22,134 bases of DNA, taken from positions 60,163 to 82,296 of the forward strand of contig DGXY01000114.1 of NCBI GenBank assembly GCA_002396885.1, written 5' to 3'. The notes beneath the pieces were generated by a model. The model saw nothing but the letters and a program-made list of their open reading frames with translations. It was not told the origin of the DNA and did not search any database. The position numbers were made by a program, and so were the translations under genes. The DNA is from Akkermansiaceae bacterium UBA5020 (GTDB lineage Bacteria > Verrucomicrobiota > Verrucomicrobiia > Verrucomicrobiales > DEV007). Position 1 is the stretch's first letter. Each line of letters starts with the position of its first letter. Shown in pieces: positions 16,394 through 22,134 of the stretch.

Positions 16394-16422
16394 TCGACAG
16401 AATCCAAATCTTTCGCTACTCT
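16394..16422 (+). promoter_or_regulatory. Possible promoter of amidase gene
   Basis: TCGACA (16394-16399), 17 nt, then TACTCT (16417-16422), in a gap that is more AT-rich than its surroundings. The ATG at 16432 follows 9 nt later without a Shine-Dalgarno. Confidence 0.3.
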
Positions 16423-16431
16423 GCTCACCGA

Positions 16432-17058
16432 ATGCGGTGGCCGTCCCCATCCCTCTTGCTTTTTCCCTTGCTTGCGTCGGGTTGGCTCGCCGCTGGTTCG
16501 GTCGTCGCAGGCGAGATCTTCCACAAAGTGGTCATCGATCCCGGTCATGGAGGCAAAGATCCAGGTTCGATTGGCTTCGATCTGGTGGAAAAGGAATTGA
16601 CCCTCGATCTCGCCAAGCGGATTGAGAAGCTTCTCGTCGGCAAGGGAATCGGGGTCGAGCTGACCCGCCGCGCGGATGTCTACGTCGAGCTCGCCGACCG
16701 TGCCGCGGTTTCAGCAGACTCACCCTTTACCATCCTCCTCAGTCTCCACTTCAATGCCCATGCTGACCGAAGCATCTCCGGCACCGAGACGCTCTATTGG
16801 CCCGGAAGTGAGAGTGGCCGTGAACTGGCCAGCTACATCCAAAGCGAACTCGGACGTCGCCTTGTCACAAGAAATCGCGGCTTCCGCCCGGAGCGCCTCA
16901 AGGTCCTGGAATTGGCCCCGGTCACCGGCGTCCTCGTCGAGTGTGGCTTCCTCACCAATCGCTGGGAAAGCCAACGTTGTGGGGCGGATTGGTTCCGTCA
17001 GATCGTTGCCGAAGAAATCGTGCAGGGACTCCTACGCTACCGTGACGCCGGTGAATGA
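16432..17058 (+). CDS. N-acetylmuramoyl-L-alanine amidase (Amidase_3)
   Basis: This 208-residue exported zinc amidase cleaves the bond between N-acetylmuramic acid and the stem peptide of peptidoglycan, and acts in the periplasm, usually in daughter-cell separation or remodelling. A signal peptide covers about 1-27. The catalytic domain fills the rest. VVIDPGHGGKDPGS carries zinc ligand H39, VEKELTLDLA carries E53, ILLSLHFNAHAD carries H106, and GVLVECGFLTN carries the catalytic glutamate E170. There is no AMIN, SPOR or LysM domain, so it is a minimal AmiABC-type enzyme, and I see no obvious inserted autoinhibitory helix. The gene lies 69 nt from both neighbours and about 0.9 kb from the end of ftsZ. 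Confidence 0.93.
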   Translation: MRWPSPSLLLFPLLASGWLAAGSVVAGEIFHKVVIDPGHGGKDPGSIGFDLVEKELTLDLAKRIEKLLVGKGIGVELTRRADVYVELADRAAVSADSPFTILLSLHFNAHADRSISGTETLYWPGSESGRELASYIQSELGRRLVTRNRGFRPERLKVLELAPVTGVLVECGFLTNRWESQRCGADWFRQIVAEEIVQGLLRYRDAGE

Positions 17059-17087
17059 TCGGGATTGCGATCGCTTCGAACTGTGTT

Positions 17088-17120
17088 AATTTCCGCCATT
17101 TACTGGAATTTCCGCTATTT
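17088..17120 (+). repeat. Direct repeat of a 14-nt element before ankyrin gene
   Basis: AATTTCCGCCATTT (17088-17101) and AATTTCCGCTATTT (17107-17120) match at 13 of 14 positions, 19 nt apart start to start. The second ends 7 nt before the ATG at 17128. The stretch is clearly AT-richer than the flanking genes. It may be a paired operator or part of an unusual promoter. Confidence 0.5.
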
Positions 17121-17127
17121 CTTTAAC

Positions 17128-17748
17128 ATGAGCGACCCCATCGCGAACCGCACTCTGGAACTTGCCTGCACCGTCGGGTCCCTTGACGACGCCCTTGAAG
17201 CGATCGAGGACGGCGCCGATGTGAATTTTCGCTCCGGAGCGCCTCTCTTCCTCGCCATCGTGAATCGTAACCGCGCCATCATCCGCTTTCTCCTCGATCA
17301 TGGCGCGGATGGCGAAATGTTTCTCCCAAAGAAGCGCCTTAAGGAAATTAGGACCCGGGAAGACCTTATCGAAGAGTTGATCGCCTGCGCGCCCTACAAT
17401 CCGAGGGACATCAAGATTGACGAAATCGAGCAAATCGACACCGCGATCCGGGGTCGGGGGGTGGAGTTTTTGGTCTCTGATCTCGACTGGGATCACGCCA
17501 CCCGCTTCCGCGACTCCCTCAACGCGATCGGCGCCGGATCGAGTCACCGTTGTGTGGCGGAGTTCCTCCAGTGGGCCCGCAGCGAAAGCTCCGGTTTTGG
17601 CCGTGGCCTCGACGAGTTTCTCACCAGCAACACGGACGCCGTTACCGAGTATCGGCAGCGTTACTTGAGCTCCGGCGAAGACCTCATCGCTCTGGCGAGT
17701 GATTTTCTCAGCGTCTCTGATGGAGGCGACGAGTCGTGCGGCGGCTAA
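17128..17748 (+). CDS. Small ankyrin-repeat protein
   Basis: This 206-residue protein lacks a signal peptide and membrane segments. The N-terminal third holds two ankyrin-like repeats: NRTLELACTVGSLDDALEAIEDGADVN (about 7-33) and APLFLAIVNRNRAIIRFLLDHGAD (about 38-61). They show the typical A-x-x-G-x-x-x-x-x-x-x-L and LLDHGAD patterns. The remaining 140 residues are charged and match nothing I recognise; they include VEFLVSDLDWDHATRFRDSL near 130. Ankyrin repeats bind proteins, but no partner is evident. The frame opens 21 codons earlier with TTG, through the direct-repeat region, so I chose the ATG at 17128. It is convergent with ftsZ. Confidence 0.75.
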   Translation: MSDPIANRTLELACTVGSLDDALEAIEDGADVNFRSGAPLFLAIVNRNRAIIRFLLDHGADGEMFLPKKRLKEIRTREDLIEELIACAPYNPRDIKIDEIEQIDTAIRGRGVEFLVSDLDWDHATRFRDSLNAIGAGSSHRCVAEFLQWARSESSGFGRGLDEFLTSNTDAVTEYRQRYLSSGEDLIALASDFLSVSDGGDESCGG

Positions 17749-17975
17749 AATCCGCTTCGAAGATGACAATCTGTGCCCCGAGGCAGCTCCTTGAGCTCCT
17801 TCCCTGGGCTACTTACCAATCGAACCAGCTGCTTATCCTGGGTGGGGACGGAAGGCGCAGTGCTCCCGTGCCACACCACGAGAAACTCTCGTCTCACCAT
17901 CGATAAAACGGACGACGAGGAAAGGAGCAACCGACCACGAAGGGGGGAAACCCTTCTCAGCCGGGGTAGCGCGTC
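17749..17975. other. Convergent intergenic region, no gene recognised
   Basis: This 227-base spacer lies between the 3' ends of the ankyrin gene and ftsZ. It holds two small hairpins: AGG(C)AGCTC-CTT-GAGCTCCT at 17781-17800, with one bulged base, and ACGAGA-AAC-TCTCGT at 17878-17892. Neither has a T-tract, so they are at best weak or factor-dependent termination sites. Short open frames cross the region on both strands, but they have no recognisable domain or good start signal. A GGTTCGATT sequence on the minus strand near 17819-17827 looks like a tRNA T-loop, but no cloverleaf can be built around it. Confidence 0.5.
17781..17800. terminator. Hairpin downstream of the ankyrin gene, weak terminator candidate
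   Basis: An 8-bp stem with one bulged C and a CTT loop starts 33 nt after the ankyrin stop codon. No run of T follows on either strand, so intrinsic termination is uncertain. Confidence 0.22.
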
Positions 17976-19739
17976 TTACTTCTTCTTCCGAAGGAAGGTG
18001 GGGACATCCAGATCCTCACCATCGACAATCGTCGGATCGGTTTTGGCGAAGCGCCCGCGTCCGGCAACCGGATCGAGCTGGAGCATTTCCTGCTGCTGCC
18101 GAGCCTCCAAGCTGGTCAACTCCGCATCCAACTCCTCATAGGGCATCCCCTGGGGCTTTCCCGTAGGCAACACCGGACCGTCGAGGGCCGGAGCGAGCGG
18201 ATCGCGTGTCTTGATGCGCCCCGTGCCCCCCGAGCCAAAAACCCGGCTAAGAGTGATCTTCTGGGAAGATTCGGTGAGGGCCTCGACCCGACCTACCTCA
18301 TTACCAGATGACTGGGGAGGAAACGGCGGCGGCGAACCGAAACCGTGCTCAGGGGTGCCGCCCATCGCCCGGGCAATCGGATTGACCAAGTCGGATCCAT
18401 CTTCGGGATCCGCTTGAAAAACAGGGGCCCGATGCAGAGGCGGAACCGGGTCCGGCGCATAGGCGGGAACGATCGGCTCATCCTCGACAAACGGCACCTC
18501 GAAATCCTCAAGGGGTTCGAAGACGGATGAATCATTCGTCGGCTCCGGCTCAAAGATGGGATTTTCTTCGGCAAGGGCATCCGCCTCGAGCTCCGCCTCC
18601 GGCTCTGAACTATAGGCAACAGCGGGAGCGGAGACTGGAATCGAAGCCAAGGGACTGATCGGCTGAGTCCTTTCAGGAATCTCGGCCAGAGCAGGCATCC
18701 CAAGGCTGATCGAAGGCGCTGCCGCTTCCTCTTCCTGAGCCGCTCGAATCGAAGAGGCGGCGGGTCCGGTAATCGAACTGATGATCGTCACCGTGAGACT
18801 GTTGCCGAGGCGTTTGTCGGTTCCGGTTCCAAAGAGAATCTGAGTTTGCTTCCCGACATGCTTCGCGACCTCTTCCATCACAAGCTGGACCTCGAAGAGA
18901 GTCATCGTATCCCCTCCCGCAACCTGCACGAGAACCGAGCGCGCATCCGTGAGGAGTTTGCCGCGGTCGAGAAGCGGACATTTGAGGGCTTGCTCGAGCG
19001 CTTCGTGCGAGCGGTTGTCGCCCTTGGCGACCCCGTAACCGAAAAGGCAGCGGGAATCCTCGGCATCGAGGGCGGAGAGCAGGTCGTCCATCCCGATGCG
19101 GATAATGCCAGGCCGGAAGACGACGTTCATCGTCGCACGGATGCTTTGGCTGATGATCTTGTCTGCCGCGGCGAACGCTTGGGCCACTCCGTCCTTGGGC
19201 ACGATCAATTCACCCATGCGATCGTTGTCGAAGGTAATGACGGCATTGGCATAACGGGCGATCTGATCCAACGCCGACTTTGCCTGCCCCATGCGGCGCT
19301 CTCCCTCGAAGGTGAAAGGCATCGTTGCGAAGACCACGAGAAAGACTCCTTCTTCCCGGGCGATCCGGCAGACTTCGGGAGCGGCTCCGGAGCCCGTCCC
19401 CCCTCCAAGTCCGACGCAGACGAAGACCATCTTGCTACTACGAACCGCTTTCCGAATCTCATCCACCGCTTCGATGGCCGACTGTTTGCCCAAGGTGGGA
19501 TCACCACCAGTCCCCATCCCCTTCAGCAAGGTCGTGCCCAGCTGAATTTTTTGACTGGAGACGGAGGTCGAGAGCGCACGGATGTCCGTGTTGAGCGTCA
19601 ACAACTCGGCATCGTCACTGCCCTCGAGGGCCATCCGATCGAGAACGTTGGCTCCGGCACCGCCGATTCCGATCACTTTGACGCCGAACTCCGAAGTATC
19701 AGAGAATTCGCCCTGTTCCGTTTGGTGGTATTCAATCAT
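17976..19739 (-). CDS. ftsZ: Cell division protein FtsZ (divergent, long linker)
   Basis: This is the tubulin-like GTPase that forms the cytokinetic ring. It has 587 residues, against about 383 in E. coli. The GTP-binding half is standard: VKVIGIGGAGANVLD (20-34), LNTD (49-52) and the tubulin signature GGGTGSG (112-118). The T7 loop is not. Where most FtsZ read NxDFAD, this one has R214-I-G216-M-D-D219, keeping only the last aspartate. The globular part ends near residue 322. A roughly 250-residue acidic, proline-rich linker leads to the conserved tail LDVPTFLRKKK (577-587), the expected FtsA-binding peptide. GGAG (19748-19751) lies 8 nt upstream of the ATG and supports the start. It is the last gene of ftsQ-ftsA-ftsZ, 65 nt after ftsA. 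Confidence 0.96.
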   Translation of the reverse strand: MIEYHQTEQGEFSDTSEFGVKVIGIGGAGANVLDRMALEGSDDAELLTLNTDIRALSTSVSSQKIQLGTTLLKGMGTGGDPTLGKQSAIEAVDEIRKAVRSSKMVFVCVGLGGGTGSGAAPEVCRIAREEGVFLVVFATMPFTFEGERRMGQAKSALDQIARYANAVITFDNDRMGELIVPKDGVAQAFAAADKIISQSIRATMNVVFRPGIIRIGMDDLLSALDAEDSRCLFGYGVAKGDNRSHEALEQALKCPLLDRGKLLTDARSVLVQVAGGDTMTLFEVQLVMEEVAKHVGKQTQILFGTGTDKRLGNSLTVTIISSITGPAASSIRAAQEEEAAAPSISLGMPALAEIPERTQPISPLASIPVSAPAVAYSSEPEAELEADALAEENPIFEPEPTNDSSVFEPLEDFEVPFVEDEPIVPAYAPDPVPPLHRAPVFQADPEDGSDLVNPIARAMGGTPEHGFGSPPPFPPQSSGNEVGRVEALTESSQKITLSRVFGSGGTGRIKTRDPLAPALDGPVLPTGKPQGMPYEELDAELTSLEARQQQEMLQLDPVAGRGRFAKTDPTIVDGEDLDVPTFLRKKK

Positions 19740-19804
19740 GGGGTTCGCTCCATTTTGGTTGAATGACCGGGATTGTCAATCAATTAGGAATGTTGTCTGA
19801 AATG

Positions 19805-21013
19805 TCACTTCCCACCCCCGAAAAACTTCTCCAACTTTTCACCCAATTTGGATAATGGACCTCGCTTTGGCTTTTGTTCGTCAAGGAGTTGCGCATATCG
19901 AATCAATCCGACGGGAGTCGCATACTGGGGATTTTCGAAGAGTGCCGAAGGGCCGGACATCGCCGCCGCTCCGGACTTTTGCACAGGGATTCCGAAAATT
20001 TCTTCGGTCAAATCAGAGATTCCACGCATTAAACTGGACCCACCGGTGAGGAAAATCCCTTTTCCGAGACGGCTCAAATACCCGGCCTTCGCAAGCGGCT
20101 CGTGGATCACGGAGAGCAATTCCGTGACTCGCGCGTTCATGATTTGATTCAGCAACTCCTGACTGACTTTCCTGCCGGATTCCCCTTCGACGGGGATCTC
20201 GACATCGATCATCCCCTTCAGCGAAGCACTTCCGTGATTGACCTTGAGTTTCTCGGCCCGTGCGAGAGGAATCTTGAGAACCAGGGCGATGTCGTTGGTG
20301 ATGTGATCCCCCCCGATCGGGACACACCCCGAGGCGACAACCGCTCCGTCGATGAAGCAGATGTAGTCGCTCGTGCCACCGCCGATGTCGATGAGGAGCG
20401 CGCCCTCGTTTTTCGCCTCGCGATTGAGCACCACTTGAGCCGCAGCCACGGGCGAAAAAACGATATCCTCGACTTCGAGCGGCACTTCCCGAACGCATTT
20501 GATGGCGTTTTGGATGCGCGTCTTCACTCCGTGGATGATATGGTAATCCGCCTCCAGCTTTTGCCCGAGCATTCCCACGGGATTGGGGATCTTGTCCTTC
20601 CCATCGACGTAGTAATGCTGGATGATCGAATGGATGTAGCCGTTCTCTTTGGGCAGCGGGACATCGCGGGCGATTTTCTTGACTTCCTCCAGGTCCTCCG
20701 GAGTGATCTCCATCTGCTCGTCGGCCACGCGGATCGTCCCACGGTTGTTCAAACTCTGGACGTGGGATCCCGTCACCGCGAGAAAGACGGTGTTCACCTC
20801 CACGTTGCTGCGTTCCTCGGCGCGCATGAGCGCGTCGTGCAGGCAGGTTTGGACGGTCTCGGGATCGACGATCTCCCCTTTCCTGACTCCGGCGGAAGGA
20901 TGCTGTCCGACGCCGAGTATCTTGATGGCCCCGTCACTTCGGACTTCCCCGACGACCATGCACACTTTCGATGTTCCGATCTCCAACCCGACGTAGATGT
21001 TCGATGCAGCCAT
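19805..21013 (-). CDS. ftsA: Cell division protein FtsA
   Basis: This 402-residue actin-like ATPase anchors FtsZ to the membrane and recruits later division proteins. The actin-fold ATP motifs are visible as VGLEIGTSKV (8-17), LLIDIGGGTSD (206-216) and FLTGGSSLMRG (321-331). The SHS2/1C region lies at about 85-165. The C-terminal SKLGEKLEKFFGGGK forms the expected amphipathic membrane-targeting helix. The frame can start 6 codons earlier with TTG, but the ATG at 21013 begins the typical FtsA N-terminus, and GAGGGG about 10 nt upstream is a plausible ribosome-binding site. It sits 46 nt after ftsQ and 65 nt before ftsZ, the normal dcw order. Confidence 0.96.
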   Translation of the reverse strand: MAASNIYVGLEIGTSKVCMVVGEVRSDGAIKILGVGQHPSAGVRKGEIVDPETVQTCLHDALMRAEERSNVEVNTVFLAVTGSHVQSLNNRGTIRVADEQMEITPEDLEEVKKIARDVPLPKENGYIHSIIQHYYVDGKDKIPNPVGMLGQKLEADYHIIHGVKTRIQNAIKCVREVPLEVEDIVFSPVAAAQVVLNREAKNEGALLIDIGGGTSDYICFIDGAVVASGCVPIGGDHITNDIALVLKIPLARAEKLKVNHGSASLKGMIDVEIPVEGESGRKVSQELLNQIMNARVTELLSVIHEPLAKAGYLSRLGKGIFLTGGSSLMRGISDLTEEIFGIPVQKSGAAAMSGPSALFENPQYATPVGLIRYAQLLDEQKPKRGPLSKLGEKLEKFFGGGK

Positions 21014-21059
21014 AGGCTTGAGTCCCCTCAAAAAAAATGATCTCCGAGTTGGCGGGAGT

Positions 21060-22134
21060 TTAGCCGCCCCTCAAAATTGAGCGCAAGTGTTTTTCCTGAT
21101 CATTCAGGTCCGCCACCCCCTGCTGCTGCGTCGGCACCGATGGAGTCGCCGCGCCATCCGGCCTGACGGTGTCGGTCGAAGGCTTCTCCGAACCTGCACC
21201 ACTCCCCGCCGCATCAGTCTTCGCCACAAAGGTGACGGGTATATTCCTCTCCGCCGCGACGTTGACCGAGGCGAGAGCACGCCCGGACTCCGCCATGCGT
21301 TCCATGATCAGCTGGAGGTCACCAAGACCACGCATGAAATCGTAGATCCCGAAAGTGACCCGAAGATCGCTCGAGTAATCGCACTCGACGGCCCATTCGT
21401 CCCGAACCTTGACCCCGCGCACGGTCAGTCCCTCCTCCGCGAAACGTTTGTCGCTTTCGAGGATGAGTTTCAGTCCGGCGAGAACCCCTTCCGACTCCAC
21501 CTGCGCGCCCTCGACCGGCTCGGACATTTGGAAGGATTCAACCACCGGGAGAGACTTCATTCCATCATTCAGGTCCAGACAACGGAACAAATGCCCGTCC
21601 TCGTCGAGGAGAAAGCCCCGTTCCATGTCCCAAGGGCGAACGCCGAGAGGAGGGACCGAGAGCCATGCGACCGGAATCCGCTCGCGGATGACCAGGTGAA
21701 GCCGATCCGGTAGCTCACGAGTGACCTTGACCTTCTCGACTTGCGGCAGCGTTTCGACCTGCTTCTGGATCCGCCCCAGATCGAGGTCCATCAAATTCAT
21801 TCCCGGAGCCACATTCGCGATTTCAGCGAGCCGACTGACTTGGAGAACCCCATCGGTCTGGATCTGAAGCGTTTTCAGAACGAACTCTTCGTTCTTAAAG
21901 AAGACCTCTCCATACCCCCAATGGACCGCCAGCGGGATACTCACTGAAAAGCATCCAAAGGCCGCGATCTTCGCGTAAAGGAGGCGGCGACGGACCCGCC
22001 GCCTTGGACTAGCCTTCGCAGCAAGCGGCTCCTCATCAAAGCGAAACCACTCCGTCTCGTCATCGGCGCGACGGCTGGCGAAGAGAGATTTGAAATGAGA
22101 CTTCCGGGCATTGCCTCGCTTTGATTTCTTTCGC
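21060..22134 (-). CDS. ftsQ: Cell division protein FtsQ, 5' end beyond window
   Basis: This single-pass inner-membrane divisome protein belongs to the bridge between cytoplasmic and periplasmic division proteins. A GTG at 21944 could be read as the start, but it would fall inside the membrane helix. The frame stays open to the window edge and encodes a basic cytoplasmic tail (RKKSKRGNARKSHFKSLF, then ASPRRRVRRR) and a membrane helix, LLYAKIAAFGCFSVSIPLAV, which are right for FtsQ. So the gene is partial and its start lies to the right. The POTRA domain follows (FVLKTLQIQTDG, VAPGMNLMDLDLGRIQKQVE, LPQVEKVKVTRELPDRLHLV, IRERIPVAW), then the FtsQ beta domain. A roughly 50-residue low-complexity tail rich in Ser, Thr, Pro and Gln ends the protein. 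Confidence 0.9.
   Translation of the reverse strand, partial: RKKSKRGNARKSHFKSLFASRRADDETEWFRFDEEPLAAKASPRRRVRRRLLYAKIAAFGCFSVSIPLAVHWGYGEVFFKNEEFVLKTLQIQTDGVLQVSRLAEIANVAPGMNLMDLDLGRIQKQVETLPQVEKVKVTRELPDRLHLVIRERIPVAWLSVPPLGVRPWDMERGFLLDEDGHLFRCLDLNDGMKSLPVVESFQMSEPVEGAQVESEGVLAGLKLILESDKRFAEEGLTVRGVKVRDEWAVECDYSSDLRVTFGIYDFMRGLGDLQLIMERMAESGRALASVNVAAERNIPVTFVAKTDAAGSGAGSEKPSTDTVRPDGAATPSVPTQQQGVADLNDQEKHLRSILRGG

Noticed and set aside
17814..17830. tRNA T-loop-like sequence (GGTTCGATT on the minus strand)
   Set aside because: The flanking bases do not form the T-stem, and no acceptor, D or anticodon arm can be assembled.
18846..19766. 306-codon plus-strand open frame opposite ftsZ
   Set aside because: Antisense to the conserved FtsZ core. 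Runs of His, Arg and Asp reflect complementary codons, not a protein family.
20102..21040. 312-codon plus-strand open frame opposite ftsA
   Set aside because: Antisense to conserved FtsA; no recognisable motif.

Overview
The window reads as a GC-rich chromosomal segment of a verrucomicrobial (PVC superphylum) bacterium. The evidence is a set of lineage-typical proteins: a secreted DUF1080 protein, a very large 'PVC-type' beta-propeller dehydrogenase, a PQQ/BamB-like propeller, a CPBP-like membrane protein and a divergent FtsZ encoded with FtsA and FtsQ. No rRNA, tRNA, CRISPR array, insertion sequence, integrase or phage gene was seen. It looks like ordinary core and lineage-specific genome rather than a mobile island, and no gap between genes exceeds 300 bases.

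Layout. Positions 39-3668 hold an envelope-polysaccharide module: a polyprenol-phosphate type GT2 (minus), then a divergently transcribed membrane GT2 followed by a NodB-like/polysaccharide-deacetylase-like protein (plus). Positions 3682-5364 encode ribulokinase AraB (minus). It is divergent from a DUF177/YceD-family protein followed by glutaminyl-tRNA synthetase (5545-7763), and a near-perfect 40-bp palindrome sits almost exactly midway between the two predicted promoters. Positions 7876-8888 hold a secreted DUF1080 protein and a group-I-like truncated haemoglobin. Positions 8914-12078 (minus) encode a 1054-residue exported fusion: a degenerate SGNH domain, the PVC propeller, HEAT-like repeats and an azurin-type copper domain. 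Positions 12169-14984 hold Uma2, a divergent CPBP-like membrane protein and an exported PQQ-like propeller. Positions 14991-15614 (minus) encode an ECF-type sigma factor, followed on the plus strand by a CDP-alcohol phosphatidyltransferase-like protein, a periplasmic N-acetylmuramoyl-L-alanine amidase and a small ankyrin-repeat protein. From 22134 back to 17976 (minus) lies the end of a dcw cluster, ftsQ-ftsA-ftsZ. ftsQ runs off the right edge.

How the genes work together. ftsQAZ plus the nearby amidase cover septum assembly and daughter-cell-wall cleavage. The two glycosyltransferases and the deacetylase-like protein probably act on one surface polysaccharide. The DUF1080, PVC-dehydrogenase and PQQ-propeller proteins are all exported and fit the sugar and polymer catabolism typical of this phylum, although they are not in one operon.

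The points most worth a second look are the altered T7 loop of FtsZ, the pseudo-SGNH/propeller/azurin fusion, the central palindrome at 5434-5473, the degenerate CDP-alcohol motif, and repeated promoter-like elements whose -10 hexamers lie only 6-9 nt from start codons that lack Shine-Dalgarno sequences. I did not find a clearly new multi-gene system.
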